Assembly (NCBI GenBank): GCA_030536515.1
Contig: JAUNPV010000015.1
Coordinates: 1 to 56,542 of the forward strand
Source: Eubacteriales bacterium
GTDB lineage: Bacteria > Bacillota > Clostridia > Oscillospirales > Oscillospiraceae
Length of the DNA stretch: 56,542 nucleotides
Direction: 5' to 3'
Numbering within the stretch: the stretch's first letter is position 1; the number at the start of each line of letters is the position of its first letter. Shown piece after piece: positions 42,872 through 51,040 of this stretch. The notes beneath the pieces are model-generated. The model searched no databases and was not told where the DNA came from. It was given only the letters and a program-made list of their open reading frames with translations. Made by a program: the position numbers and the translations under genes.

Positions 42872-44902
42872 ATGGAAAACGAAGAAAAAAGTCAGGACCT
42901 CACCCCCGAAGTCGGGGAAGGCGAGGAATTTGACTTAAACGATATCCTCAACGAGTTCCACGACCTGCCTCAGGAGGACGAGGTGGAGCCTGACGAGGAG
43001 CTGAGCCAGCTGCTGCAAATGCCCGACCCCGACATCACCCCGGTGGTGGTGAAGGAGCCGGAGCTGGCCCTGCCGGAGGAGGAGAGTGCCGGCCAGGACG
43101 ACACCGTGGTCTTTGAGACCCCGGCGGAGGAGGCGGAAAAGGACCCCACCGATGATGACACCGTGGTTCTGGAACGGCCCCCGGAGACTGCCCCCGCCTT
43201 TGAGGTGGAGGAGGAGTTCATCCCCGCTCCCATTGTGTTCACCCCCCACTCCCGGCTGAAGGAGCTGCGGAAAAAGCTGGTGGCAGGCCCGGAAAAGCGG
43301 TATTACGAGCTGACCAGCCAGGGCATCGGACGGCTGCAAATCGCCATTCTGGTGAGCATTGTGCTGGTGGCCCTGTGCGCCGGGGTGACCACCCTGTTCG
43401 CCCTGGACATGGTGCCGGAGAACCGGCTGCGGCTGGTGATTTTCAGCCAGGTGCTGGCCATGCTGGTGTCCGCCCTTATGGGCTGCAATCTGATGCTGGA
43501 CAGCCTGGCGGACCTGTGGCACGGCCGCTTCAGCGTCAACACCCTGCTGACCGTCACCTTTATCGCCTGCTGCGTGGATGCAGTGCTGTGCCTGCAGGAG
43601 CTGCGGGTGCCCTGCTGCGCCGCCTTCAGCCTGGAAATGGCCATGGCCCTGTGGGGCCGGTATCAGAAGCGCACCGCCGAGATTGCTCAGATGGACACCA
43701 TGCGCAAGGCGGTCCGCCTCCACGGCATCACCCGGACGGAGAAATTCTGGAACGGGGCCGACGGTCTGCTGCAGACCGAGGGCGAGGTGGAGGACTTCAT
43801 GGAAAATTACGACAAGACCTCCGGCCCGGAGCTGATCCAGGGCATCTATGCCTTTGTGTGTCTGCTGGCCTGCGCCGCCATTGCGGTGTTCACGGGGCTG
43901 CTCCACGGGGCGAGCCTGGGCATCCAGGTGCTGGCCACCAGCCTGCTGGTGGCGGTGCCTGCCAGCTTCTTTGTGGCCATCACCCGGCCCTTCGGCATTC
44001 TGGAGCACCGGCTGCACATGGTTGGCTCCGTGATCTGCGGCTGGCAGGGGGTCAAGGGTCTGTGCGGACGGCTGGCCTATCCCCTGCAGGATGAGGACCT
44101 GTTCCCCCAGGGCTCCACCAAGCTCAACGGGGTGAAGTTCTACGGCAGTCGCAGCCCGGAGGAGACCATCGCCTTCTCCACGGCCCTCATCTGCGCCGCC
44201 GGCGGCGGCCTGGTGCCGGTGTTCAAGCAGCTGCGGGAGAGCCGGGGCGGCCTGGAGCACACGGTGGAGAATTTCCAGAATTACGGCGGCGGCGGCATCG
44301 GCGGCGAGGTCTGCGGCGAGCCGGTGCTGATGGGCAGCCTGAACTTCATGCAGGACATGGGGGTGGAAATCCCCGAGGGGACCATGGTGTCCCAGGCGGT
44401 GTACGCTGCCATCGACGGCAAGCTCAGCGCCGTCTACGCCATTTCCTATGCCAAAATGCGCTCGGCGGCGGCGGGGCTCGTGACCCTCACCGGCTACCGG
44501 AAGCTGACGCCGGTGATGCTGTGCGGGGACTTTATGCTCACTGAGGAATTCATCCACGGCAAGTTCGGCGTGAAGCCCCGGCGGCTGGTGTTCCCCGACC
44601 GGGAGGAGCGGGAGGCGCTGTCAAAGCGTCAGCCCAACCCCGAGGAGCCGGTGCTGGCCATGTCCACCCGGGAGGAGCTGGTGGGCAAGGCCTATGCCGT
44701 CACCGGTGCCCGGTCCCTGGCCACCTCTGTGCGGCTGGGCATGGGCATCCACCTGTTCGGCGGCATTCTGGGAATGCTCATCATGCTGGTGCTGGGCTAC
44801 CTGGGCGCCACGGAGCTGCTGACCCCCACCAACGTGCTGCTCTACCAGCTCATCTGGGCCGTCCCCGGCCTGCTGGTTACGGAGTGGATGCGGACAGTTT
44901 AA
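42872..44902 (+). CDS. P-type-ATPase-like membrane pseudoenzyme
   Basis: A 676-residue protein. Residues 1-120 are very acidic and lack structure; then come paired membrane helices (about 152-205, 222-262, 323-372) and a last pair (about 628-672). The middle resembles a P1B-type ATPase: LLVAVPASFFVAITRPFGIL (359-378) lines up with the CPC helix, and NFQNYGGGGIGGEVCGEPVL followed by MGSLNFM resembles the N-domain. However, the CPC is VPA, the phosphorylated DKTGT is replaced by DEDLFPQG (407-414), and TGES and GDGxND are absent. It therefore cannot be phosphorylated in the known way. I do not know its role; a scaffold or sensor function is possible. The ribosome site is AAGGAGGGATTCCCT. Confidence 0.75.
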   Translation: MENEEKSQDLTPEVGEGEEFDLNDILNEFHDLPQEDEVEPDEELSQLLQMPDPDITPVVVKEPELALPEEESAGQDDTVVFETPAEEAEKDPTDDDTVVLERPPETAPAFEVEEEFIPAPIVFTPHSRLKELRKKLVAGPEKRYYELTSQGIGRLQIAILVSIVLVALCAGVTTLFALDMVPENRLRLVIFSQVLAMLVSALMGCNLMLDSLADLWHGRFSVNTLLTVTFIACCVDAVLCLQELRVPCCAAFSLEMAMALWGRYQKRTAEIAQMDTMRKAVRLHGITRTEKFWNGADGLLQTEGEVEDFMENYDKTSGPELIQGIYAFVCLLACAAIAVFTGLLHGASLGIQVLATSLLVAVPASFFVAITRPFGILEHRLHMVGSVICGWQGVKGLCGRLAYPLQDEDLFPQGSTKLNGVKFYGSRSPEETIAFSTALICAAGGGLVPVFKQLRESRGGLEHTVENFQNYGGGGIGGEVCGEPVLMGSLNFMQDMGVEIPEGTMVSQAVYAAIDGKLSAVYAISYAKMRSAAAGLVTLTGYRKLTPVMLCGDFMLTEEFIHGKFGVKPRRLVFPDREEREALSKRQPNPEEPVLAMSTREELVGKAYAVTGARSLATSVRLGMGIHLFGGILGMLIMLVLGYLGATELLTPTNVLLYQLIWAVPGLLVTEWMRTV

Positions 44903-45118
44903 TCTGGTGAAAATCCCCTTCGGGGCTTTCCACCAAAGAAGTTGCAGTCTGCTTAGCGCAGAAAATGCCCGCCGATGGCGGGCATTTTCCACACACGCAG
45001 CCTGAACGGTATTTTCGGCCAGGTACACGCCCTGGCCGAAAATGTTTGAATTCTTTTGCCGCTGCGGCGGCAAACTCTGCGAGGCTTTTGCGGAACCGGC
45101 TGCCGTTCCTTTTTTGTT
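44903..45118 (+). repeat. Four-hairpin structured element, copy C, with terminator
   Basis: It begins at the base after the preceding stop codon. Hairpins: TGGTG/CACCA with inner CCCC-TTC-GGGG (44905-44935); AAAATGCCCGCC/GGCGGGCATTTT (44962-44988); ATTTTCGGCCAGG/CCTGGCCGAAAAT (45011-45043); TTTGCCGC/GCGGCAAA (45054-45073); then CTCTGCGAGGCTTTT. A terminator-like stem GGAAC/GTTCC and TTTTTTG follow at 45092-45117. Confidence 0.8.
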
Positions 45119-45136
45119 CATAATTGCTCCAAACGG

Positions 45137-45165
45137 TTGCAAATTCCCGGATTTTGCGGTATAAT
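45137..45165 (+). promoter_or_regulatory. Promoter of lipoprotein gene
   Basis: TTGCAA, 17-bp spacer, TATAAT, about 30 bases before the start codon. Confidence 0.8.
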
Positions 45166-45197
45166 GACACACAAAGGAAACCAAGGAGGATATTTCC

Positions 45198-45998
45198 ATG
45201 AAAAAGAATGTTTTTGCAGTCATTGCCCTGGCTGCGGCGCTGGTCCTGGTGCTGTGCGGCTGCGGGAAGAAGGATACCGACACACCTCCGGAAAAGCTGC
45301 CCGAGTCCGGGGAGCTGGGGCTGAATTCGGTGGAGCTGTCCGCCTATGCCTGGAGCAGCAACAACGGCGCCACCGTGTCCGTCAAGGCCCAGCCCGCCTA
45401 CTATGCCGAGGGCATGAAGGCCCAGCTCGTCGTCCGTCTGGAGGGCGAGGAGGTGGAAAACGAGGAATGCACCTGGGATAACGGCTATTTCTATGCGGAG
45501 GCGGACCTGAACGCCGACGACGGCCTGTGCTACTACCTGATCCTCACCGCACCCGACGGCGAGACCGCCGAGCTGGAGGTGAACACCCCCAACAATCCTG
45601 GGGACGAGGACCTCATCAACCTGGCCCACGCCCTGGAGGCCTACTGCCACATGGACGTTTCCGACTTCACCTACAGCGGCAGCAAGCTGACGGTCCACAG
45701 CGGCCTGGCCCAGATTCAGCTGCCCCAAATTGCCCAGGACGGCGGCAGCGTTGCCTGCGATAAGGCCGAGCTGGTGCTGCTGTACAACGAGCAGGAGGTG
45801 GCCCGGGTAAAGCTGCCTCTGACGGAGGACATCAGCCAGGTGGCGGTGTCCGACGTGGTCTTTGACGTGCCTGCCATGCAGGACGACGAGCAGCTGATGC
45901 TGAACCTGGAGGTGACCCTCACCGACGGCCAGCTCCTGACCGCCCCCGCCTGCACCTGGTTCTACAACGACGGCCAGCTGCTGCCTGCGGTGGGCTGA
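45198..45998 (+). CDS. Lipoprotein of unknown function
   Basis: A 266-residue exported lipoprotein. Residues 1-22 are a signal peptide with lipobox LCGC (Cys22). The mature part is acidic and rich in beta-strand-forming segments; it appears to hold two Ig-like or beta-sandwich units: about 38-110 (YAWSSNNGATVSVKAQPAYY, ECTWDNGYFYAEADL) and 150-262 (DFTYSGSKLTVHSGL, LEVTLTDGQLLTAPACTWFY). The repeated ECTW / ACTWFY pattern suggests an internal duplication. I do not recognise a named family. It is monocistronic with its own promoter and a strong terminator 17 bases after the stop. Confidence 0.8.
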   Translation: MKKNVFAVIALAAALVLVLCGCGKKDTDTPPEKLPESGELGLNSVELSAYAWSSNNGATVSVKAQPAYYAEGMKAQLVVRLEGEEVENEECTWDNGYFYAEADLNADDGLCYYLILTAPDGETAELEVNTPNNPGDEDLINLAHALEAYCHMDVSDFTYSGSKLTVHSGLAQIQLPQIAQDGGSVACDKAELVLLYNEQEVARVKLPLTEDISQVAVSDVVFDVPAMQDDEQLMLNLEVTLTDGQLLTAPACTWFYNDGQLLPAVG

Positions 45999-46016
45999 TT
46001 CCAAACGCACCCCATG

Positions 46017-46045
46017 GGGCGGCCTGACCTCAGGCCGCCCTTTTT
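46017..46045 (+). terminator. Terminator after lipoprotein gene
   Basis: GGGCGGCCTGA/TCAGGCCGCCC hairpin followed by TTTTTG. The stem is the GCGGCCTG/CAGGCCGC palindrome of the CGTAGGG repeat family, here doing duty as a terminator. 46046-46269 holds no gene that I can see. Confidence 0.8.
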
Positions 46046-46269
46046 GCGCCGCCGGTGGAAGGTATACCGCAATTTCGTTTCCCCAATGGTGCCGGATTCC
46101 CGCCAGGGTTCGTAACGAATCAGCTGCCCGCCTTGCGGGCTCTTTGGGCATTTTTCACGGGTTTTCGGGTGGAATTATGTCAAGGGGCGCAATTTTCACA
46201 AATTTCTGCCCCCGCCTTTGTTTTTTATGTGAAATCTATAAAAAAGTTGAAAAAATCCTCTTTTTGAGA

Positions 46270-46298
46270 TTGATTTTATGGGGCGTTTGGCATACAAT
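46270..46298 (+). promoter_or_regulatory. trmL promoter
   Basis: TTGATT, 17-bp spacer, TACAAT, in an AT-rich stretch 56 bases before the trmL start. Confidence 0.7.
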
Positions 46299-46353
46299 AG
46301 AAGGCGACGGATTTGAAAGCAAGTCCGGTGCTTTATGACTGAGGTGATGCTGT

Positions 46354-46848
46354 TTGCTGAACATTGTCCTGGTGGAGCCTGAGATTCCTCAGAACTGCGG
46401 CAACATCGCCAGAACCTGCGCCGCCACCGGCTGCGCCCTGCATCTCATCCGGCCGCTGGGATTCGATATCTCAGAAAAGGCCGTCCGCCGAGCGGGGCTG
46501 GACTACTGGAACCTGGTCCAGGTCTGCGACTACGAAAGCCTGGAGGATTTCTTTTCGAAGAACCAGGTCAGCGAGCTGTGGTGCCTGTCCACCAAGGCTC
46601 CCCGGAGCTACTGCGAGGCAAAGTATCACGACGGCTGCTACCTGTTTTTCGGCAAGGAAACCAGGGGCCTGCCGGAGGAATTTCTGGCAGAGCACTATGA
46701 CCAGACCGTGCGCATTCCCATGCGGGCCCAGGCCAGAAGCCTGAACCTGAGCAACGCCGTGGCCGTCACCGTCTTTGAAGCACTGCGTCAGCTTTCCTTT
46801 CCCGGTCTGCAAGATTTCGGAAAAATGCGGGAGAATATTCCCGGTTAA
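46354..46848 (+). CDS. trmL: tRNA (cytidine/uridine-34) 2'-O-methyltransferase
   Basis: A 164-residue minimal SPOUT methyltransferase. [20 protein letters not shown] is the TrmL opening; [15 protein letters not shown] and [20 protein letters not shown] are knot motifs 2 and 3. TrmL methylates the wobble ribose of tRNA-Leu isoacceptors. The start is a TTG, supported by GAGGTGAT 7 bases before it; the nearby ATG is out of frame. It lies 16 bases upstream of pgk and is probably co-transcribed with it. Confidence 0.93.
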   Translation: MLNIVLVEPEIPQNCGNIARTCAATGCALHLIRPLGFDISEKAVRRAGLDYWNLVQVCDYESLEDFFSKNQVSELWCLSTKAPRSYCEAKYHDGCYLFFGKETRGLPEEFLAEHYDQTVRIPMRAQARSLNLSNAVAVTVFEALRQLSFPGLQDFGKMRENIPG

Positions 46849-46864
46849 ATGGAGGAGAACTACC

Positions 46865-48064
46865 ATGAACTACAACAAGAAGTCTATTGAGGACATCGAA
46901 GTAGCCGGCAAGCGCGTTCTGTGCCGCTGTGATTTCAACGTTCCCACCAAGGACGGCAAAATCACCTCCGACAAGCGCATCGTGGCTGCCCTGCCCACCA
47001 TCCAGTACCTGATTGCCCACAAGGCCAAGGTCATCCTGTGCTCCCACATGGGCAAGCCCAAGGGCGAATGGAAGCCCGAGCTGAGCCTGAAGGTTGTGGC
47101 TGCCCGGCTGACCGAGCTGCTGGGCCAGGAGGTCATCATGGCCGCCGACGTGGCCGGTGACGACGCCAAGGCCAAGGCCGCCGCCCTCCGGGAGGGCCAG
47201 GTGATGCTGCTGGAGAACACCCGTTACATCAAGGGCGAGACCAAGAACGACCCCCAGCTGAGCAAGGACCTGGCAAGCCTGGCCGATGTGTTCGTCAACG
47301 ACGCCTTCGGCACCGCACACCGTGCCCACTCCTCCACCGCCGGCGTGGCCGACTATCTGCCCGCTGTCTGCGGCTATCTGGTCCAGAAGGAAGTGTCCAT
47401 CATGGGCAAGGCCCTGGCCAATCCCGAGCGGCCCTTCGTGGCTATTCTGGGCGGCGCCAAGGTCTCCGACAAGCTGAACGTCATCAACAACCTGCTGGAG
47501 AAGGTGGACACCCTTATCATCGGCGGCGGCATGGCCTACACCTTCCTGGCCGCCAAGGGCTACGCCGTGGGCAAGTCCCTGCTGGATGAGGAAAAGGTCG
47601 CCTACTGCAAGGAAATGATGGACAAGGCTGCCGCCAAGGGCGTTAAGCTCCTGCTGCCCACCGACGTGGTGGTGGCCGATGCCTTCCCCTCTCCCATTGA
47701 TGGACCCATCGAGGTCTCCACCGTGGCCGCTGATGCCATCCCCGCCGACAAGATGGGCCTGGACATCGGCGAGGCCACCTGCCAGACCTTCGCTGCCGCT
47801 GTGAAGGCCGCCAAGACCGTGGTCTGGAACGGCCCCATGGGCGTTTTTGAGAACCCCACCCTGGCCAAGGGCACCATCGCCATGGCCCAGGCCCTGGCCG
47901 ACTCCCAGGCGGTTACCATCGTCGGCGGCGGCGACTCCGCTGCTGCCTGCGAGCAGCTGGGCTTCGCCGACAAGATTACCCACATCTCCACCGGCGGCGG
48001 CGCTTCCCTGGAATTCCTGGAAGGCCTGGAGCTGCCCGGCATCGCCTGCCTGGAGGACAAGTAA
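46865..48064 (+). CDS. pgk: Phosphoglycerate kinase
   Basis: A 399-residue glycolytic kinase making ATP from 1,3-bisphosphoglycerate. [16 protein letters not shown] (residues 17-32) holds the substrate-binding Asp/Asn; [20 protein letters not shown] and [13 protein letters not shown] follow, and the nucleotide domain shows [15 protein letters not shown] and [12 protein letters not shown]. Codon use is strongly biased, as expected for a highly expressed gene. The start has GGAGGAGAACTACC. It precedes tpiA by 152 bases in the same direction. Confidence 0.98.
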   Translation: MNYNKKSIEDIEVAGKRVLCRCDFNVPTKDGKITSDKRIVAALPTIQYLIAHKAKVILCSHMGKPKGEWKPELSLKVVAARLTELLGQEVIMAADVAGDDAKAKAAALREGQVMLLENTRYIKGETKNDPQLSKDLASLADVFVNDAFGTAHRAHSSTAGVADYLPAVCGYLVQKEVSIMGKALANPERPFVAILGGAKVSDKLNVINNLLEKVDTLIIGGGMAYTFLAAKGYAVGKSLLDEEKVAYCKEMMDKAAAKGVKLLLPTDVVVADAFPSPIDGPIEVSTVAADAIPADKMGLDIGEATCQTFAAAVKAAKTVVWNGPMGVFENPTLAKGTIAMAQALADSQAVTIVGGGDSAAACEQLGFADKITHISTGGGASLEFLEGLELPGIACLEDK

Positions 48065-48074
48065 GAATCTGACA

Positions 48075-48125
48075 TCGTAGGGGAGGGTCAGTGACCCTCC
48101 CGCCGATGCGCAGCATCACAGAAAA
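48075..48125. repeat. CGTAGGG-type half repeat in pgk-tpiA gap
   Basis: CGTAGGGGAGGGTCAGTGAC with its GAGGGTCA/TGACCCTC palindrome and the adjoining GATGCGCAGCATC hairpin. Confidence 0.7.
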
Positions 48126-48216
48126 GGAATTTCCTGTGTTTCATCCCCACACTTTCATAAATATGTCATACACCATCGAAAAATCGATGTGTCTATAAAA
48201 AGGAGAAATTAGAAAA

Positions 48217-48993
48217 ATGAACAGAAAATATCGCAAGACCGTCATTGCCGGTAACTGGAAGATGAACAAGACCCCCTCCGAGACCAAGGAGTATATGACC
48301 CAGCTGAAGGCCATTATGCCCAGAGGCCGCTGGTGCGACGTGGCCCTGTGCGTGCCCGCCGTGTGCATCCCCGCCGCTGTCCGGGCCATGCGTGAGACCC
48401 GTGTGGGCATCGGCGCTGAGAACTGCAACGCCAACGCCTCCGGCGCTTACACCGGCGAGATTGCCACCAATATGCTCACCGATGCCGGCTGCAAGTACGT
48501 CATCATTGGCCACTCCGAGCGCCGTGCCATGGGCGAGACCGATGCCGATGTCAACGCCAAGGTCCTGGCCGCTCTGGAAGCCGGCCTGATTCCCATTATG
48601 TGCTGCGGCGAGAGCCTGGAGCAGCGTCAGAGCGGCATCACCGCTGAGCACATCACCATGCAGATCAAGCTGGGTCTGGCTGGCGTGCCCGAGGAGAAAA
48701 TCCGCAAGGTCATCATCGCCTACGAGCCCATCTGGGCCATCGGCACCGGCCTGACCGCCACCCCCGAGCAGGCTGAGGAGGTCTGCGAGATGATCCGCAC
48801 CGTGGTCCGCAAGCTGTACTCCTCCAAGAACGCCCGTGCCATCTCCATTCTGTACGGCGGCTCCATGAACGAGAAGAACGCCTTCGAGCTGCTGGCTCAG
48901 CCCGACATCGACGGCGGCCTCATCGGCGGCGCTTCCCTGGTGCCCGAGAAGTTCGTCAAGATCATCGAGGCTGCCAACCAGCCCATCGTGTAA
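48217..48993 (+). CDS. tpiA: Triose-phosphate isomerase
   Basis: A 258-residue TIM barrel. Catalytic residues are visible: Lys in GNWKMNKTP (residues 11-19), His in [10 protein letters not shown] (about 91-100) and Glu in [11 protein letters not shown] (about 169-179); the phosphate loop reads [14 protein letters not shown]. It interconverts dihydroxyacetone phosphate and glyceraldehyde 3-phosphate next to pgk in glycolysis. The start follows AAAAGGAGAAATTAGAAAA. A strong terminator ends the unit at 49057-49088. Confidence 0.98.
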   Translation: MNRKYRKTVIAGNWKMNKTPSETKEYMTQLKAIMPRGRWCDVALCVPAVCIPAAVRAMRETRVGIGAENCNANASGAYTGEIATNMLTDAGCKYVIIGHSERRAMGETDADVNAKVLAALEAGLIPIMCCGESLEQRQSGITAEHITMQIKLGLAGVPEEKIRKVIIAYEPIWAIGTGLTATPEQAEEVCEMIRTVVRKLYSSKNARAISILYGGSMNEKNAFELLAQPDIDGGLIGGASLVPEKFVKIIEAANQPIV

Positions 48994-48996
48994 GAA

Positions 48997-49088
48997 CTGT
49001 CATTGCGAACCAGTCAGCAGACTGGTGTGGCAATCCGTTCTATATTGACTGCCTGTGGAGCAGCTGCTTATGGCAGCTGCTCCTTTCT
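48997..49088 (+). terminator. ATTGCGAACC hairpin and tpiA terminator
   Basis: 48999-49038 is another copy of the TCATTGCGAACCAG...CTGGTGTGGCAAT hairpin. 49057-49083 is a separate stem GGAGCAGCTGC/GCAGCTGCTCC followed by TTTCTT, an intrinsic terminator for pgk-tpiA. Confidence 0.85.
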
Positions 49089-49098
49089 TAGTCCGATG

Positions 49099-49193
49099 TG
49101 CGTAGGGACAGCCCTTGCGGCTGTCCGGCCATGCGCAGCATGGCGCCATTCCCCCTGGGAATGGCCGGGAGGGGGCAAGCCCCTCCCCTACGC
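49099..49193. repeat. CGTAGGG...CCCTACG composite repeat
   Basis: Starts CGTAGGGACAGCCCTTGCGG and ends AAGCCCCTCCCCTACG, with nested GACAGCC/GGCTGTC, CATGCGCAGCATG and CCATTCCC/GGGAATGG palindromes. It reads as the 15501-15602 element in reverse. Confidence 0.75.
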
Positions 49194-49213
49194 TGATTCT
49201 GCGAGGTATCGTT

Positions 49214-50248
49214 ATGAAAACCCTTCATTTATCCGCCGAAGTCTCCGAAACGGCGGAAATTGCGGCAAATTTGATAAAAAACGGCGAGCTGGTGGCCATT
49301 CCCACCGAGACCGTCTACGGTCTGGGGGCCAATGGGCTGGACGAAGCTGCCGTTGCCAAAATATTCGAGGCCAAGGGCCGCCCCCAGGACAATCCCCTGA
49401 TTCTGCACATCAGCTGTGCGGAGGAAATGGAGAAGTTTTGCAAGGACATTCCCCGGGCCGCCTATGACCTGGCGGAAAAATTCTGGCCGGGACCGCTGAC
49501 CATCGTGCTGCCCGCCCGGGACATCGTGCCCCGGCGGACCACCGGCGGCCTTTCCACCGTGGCCGTCCGCTGCCCGGACAACGCCGTCACCCGGGAAATT
49601 ATCCGGCTGGCCGGGGTGCCCATTGCGGCTCCCTCCGCCAACATCTCCGGCAAGCCCTCCACCACCACCGCCCAGCACGTGGCCCACGACCATGAGGGCC
49701 GCATTGCCGCCATTGTGGACGGCGGCCCCTGCCGGGTGGGGGTGGAGTCCACCATTGTGGATTTGACCGAGGACCGGCCTCGACTCCTGCGGCCCGGCGG
49801 CATCGGCCCGGAGCAGCTGCGGGAGGTGCTGGGGGACCTGGTGGTGGACAAGGCCGTCACCGCCCAGATTGACAAGGACGCTGTGGTGAAGGCCCCCGGC
49901 ATGAAGTACCGCCACTATGCTCCCGCCGAGCCGGTGGTCATTGTCTCCGGCTCCCGGGAACGGGCGGCGGAGTACATCCACGCCCACTTTGTCCCCGGGG
50001 ACCGGGTGCTGTGCTTCCAGGAGGAGCTGCCCCTGTATGGGGACTGCAAGCCCCTGGCCTACGGCCGGGAGGCGGATGTGAACACCCTGTCCGCCGGGCT
50101 GTTCGCCGCCCTCCGGGAGCTGGACGACCCGGCCATTCACAAGGTCTATGCCCGGTGCCCCGAGGGGGGCGGCGTGGCCTACGCCGTCCAGAACCGGCTG
50201 AAAAAGGCGGCGGCCTTCCACATCGTGGATGCGGAGGCGGAGCTGTGA
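49214..50248 (+). CDS. Threonylcarbamoyl-AMP synthase (Sua5 type)
   Basis: A 344-residue long-form YrdC/Sua5 protein. The YrdC domain covers about residues 12-205: ELVAIPTETVYGLGANG, IFEAKGRPQDNPLILHI with the Lys/Arg ATP-bicarbonate site, PSANISGKPS, and VESTIVDLTEDRPRLLRPGG. A linker and the extra Sua5 domain follow (about 230-344, VVIVSGSRERAAEYI, VAYAVQNRLKKAA). It makes the activated threonylcarbamoyl for t6A37 of tRNAs that read ANN codons. The ATG has GAGG 7 bases upstream. It overlaps coaE by four bases (GTGA). Confidence 0.95.
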   Translation: MKTLHLSAEVSETAEIAANLIKNGELVAIPTETVYGLGANGLDEAAVAKIFEAKGRPQDNPLILHISCAEEMEKFCKDIPRAAYDLAEKFWPGPLTIVLPARDIVPRRTTGGLSTVAVRCPDNAVTREIIRLAGVPIAAPSANISGKPSTTTAQHVAHDHEGRIAAIVDGGPCRVGVESTIVDLTEDRPRLLRPGGIGPEQLREVLGDLVVDKAVTAQIDKDAVVKAPGMKYRHYAPAEPVVIVSGSRERAAEYIHAHFVPGDRVLCFQEELPLYGDCKPLAYGREADVNTLSAGLFAALRELDDPAIHKVYARCPEGGGVAYAVQNRLKKAAAFHIVDAEAEL

Positions 50249-50826
50249 TACTTGGAATCACCGGCGGCACCGGTTGCGGCAAGACCACCCTGCTGGAGCT
50301 GCTCCGGGACCGGGGCGCGCTGGTTCTGGACTGCGACGAGGTCTACCACGGGCTGCTGAAGACCGACCGGCAGCTGCTGGCCGCCATTGCGGCCCGGTTT
50401 CCGGGTACAGTGGAAAACGGCGTTTTACTGCGGAAAAAGCTGGGAACCATCGTATTTTCCGACGAAAACGCCCTGCGGGAGTTAAACAAAATCACCCATG
50501 CCGCTGTAAAGTCCGAGGTCCTGCACCGCCTGGAGGCGGCCCCGGAGCTGGCCGCCATCGATGCCATCGGCCTGTTTGAAGGGGATTTGGCGGGCCTGTG
50601 CGACGTGACCGTGGCCGTCACCGCTCCGGCGGAGGCCCGAATCCGGCGGCTCATGGCCCGGGACGGCATTTCCGAGGATTACGCCCGCAGCCGCATTGCC
50701 GCCCAGCACGGGGAGGACTGGTTCCGGGAAAGATGCACCTACACCCTCCGCAACGACGGCACCCGGGAGGACTTCCGGGAAAAGTGCCTTGCATTTTTGC
50801 GGGAAATTGGTATAATAAACAAATAA
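50245..50826 (+). CDS. coaE: Dephospho-CoA kinase
   Basis: A 193-residue P-loop kinase for the last step of coenzyme A synthesis. The P-loop is GITGGTGCGKTTLLELL at the N-terminus, followed by DCDEVYHGLL (substrate Asp), AAIDAIGLFEG and an adenine-lid segment RIRRLMARDGISEDYARSRI. The start is GTG within the stop of the preceding gene, so translation is coupled. It differs from many CoaE proteins in reading AIDAIGLFE where AVLxxPLLFE is common, still with the final Glu. Confidence 0.92.
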   Translation: MILGITGGTGCGKTTLLELLRDRGALVLDCDEVYHGLLKTDRQLLAAIAARFPGTVENGVLLRKKLGTIVFSDENALRELNKITHAAVKSEVLHRLEAAPELAAIDAIGLFEGDLAGLCDVTVAVTAPAEARIRRLMARDGISEDYARSRIAAQHGEDWFRERCTYTLRNDGTREDFREKCLAFLREIGIINK

Positions 50827-50840
50827 ACGTGCTGCACAAA

Positions 50841-51002
50841 AGCCTCCCCTGTGTAAGGGGAGGTGGCACGGCGAAGCCGTGACGGAGGGGTTGTCTGGCA
50901 GTAAGATACTGCCAAGCAGCCGGGAAAATGGAGAAAACCATGGACTCGGTGGAGCAACCCCTCAGTCAGCTTCGCTGACAGCTCCCCTTGCACAGGGGAG
51001 CC
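50841..51002. repeat. 160-bp element with CCTCCCC...GGGGAG ends
   Basis: Left end AGCCTCCCCTGTGTAAGGGG, an inner GGCACGGCGAAGCCGTG hairpin and GACGGAGGGGTTG; right end CAACCCCTCAGTCAGCTTCG, a hairpin GTCAGCTTCGCTGAC and CTCCCCTTGCACAGGGGAG. The GGAGGGGTTG/CAACCCCTC pair and the ends are inverted. It looks like a small non-autonomous mobile element, distinct from the other repeats. Confidence 0.75.
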
Positions 51003-51040
51003 ATTGGGTGCGGCAACATTTTGAAAAGGAGAAACAACAT

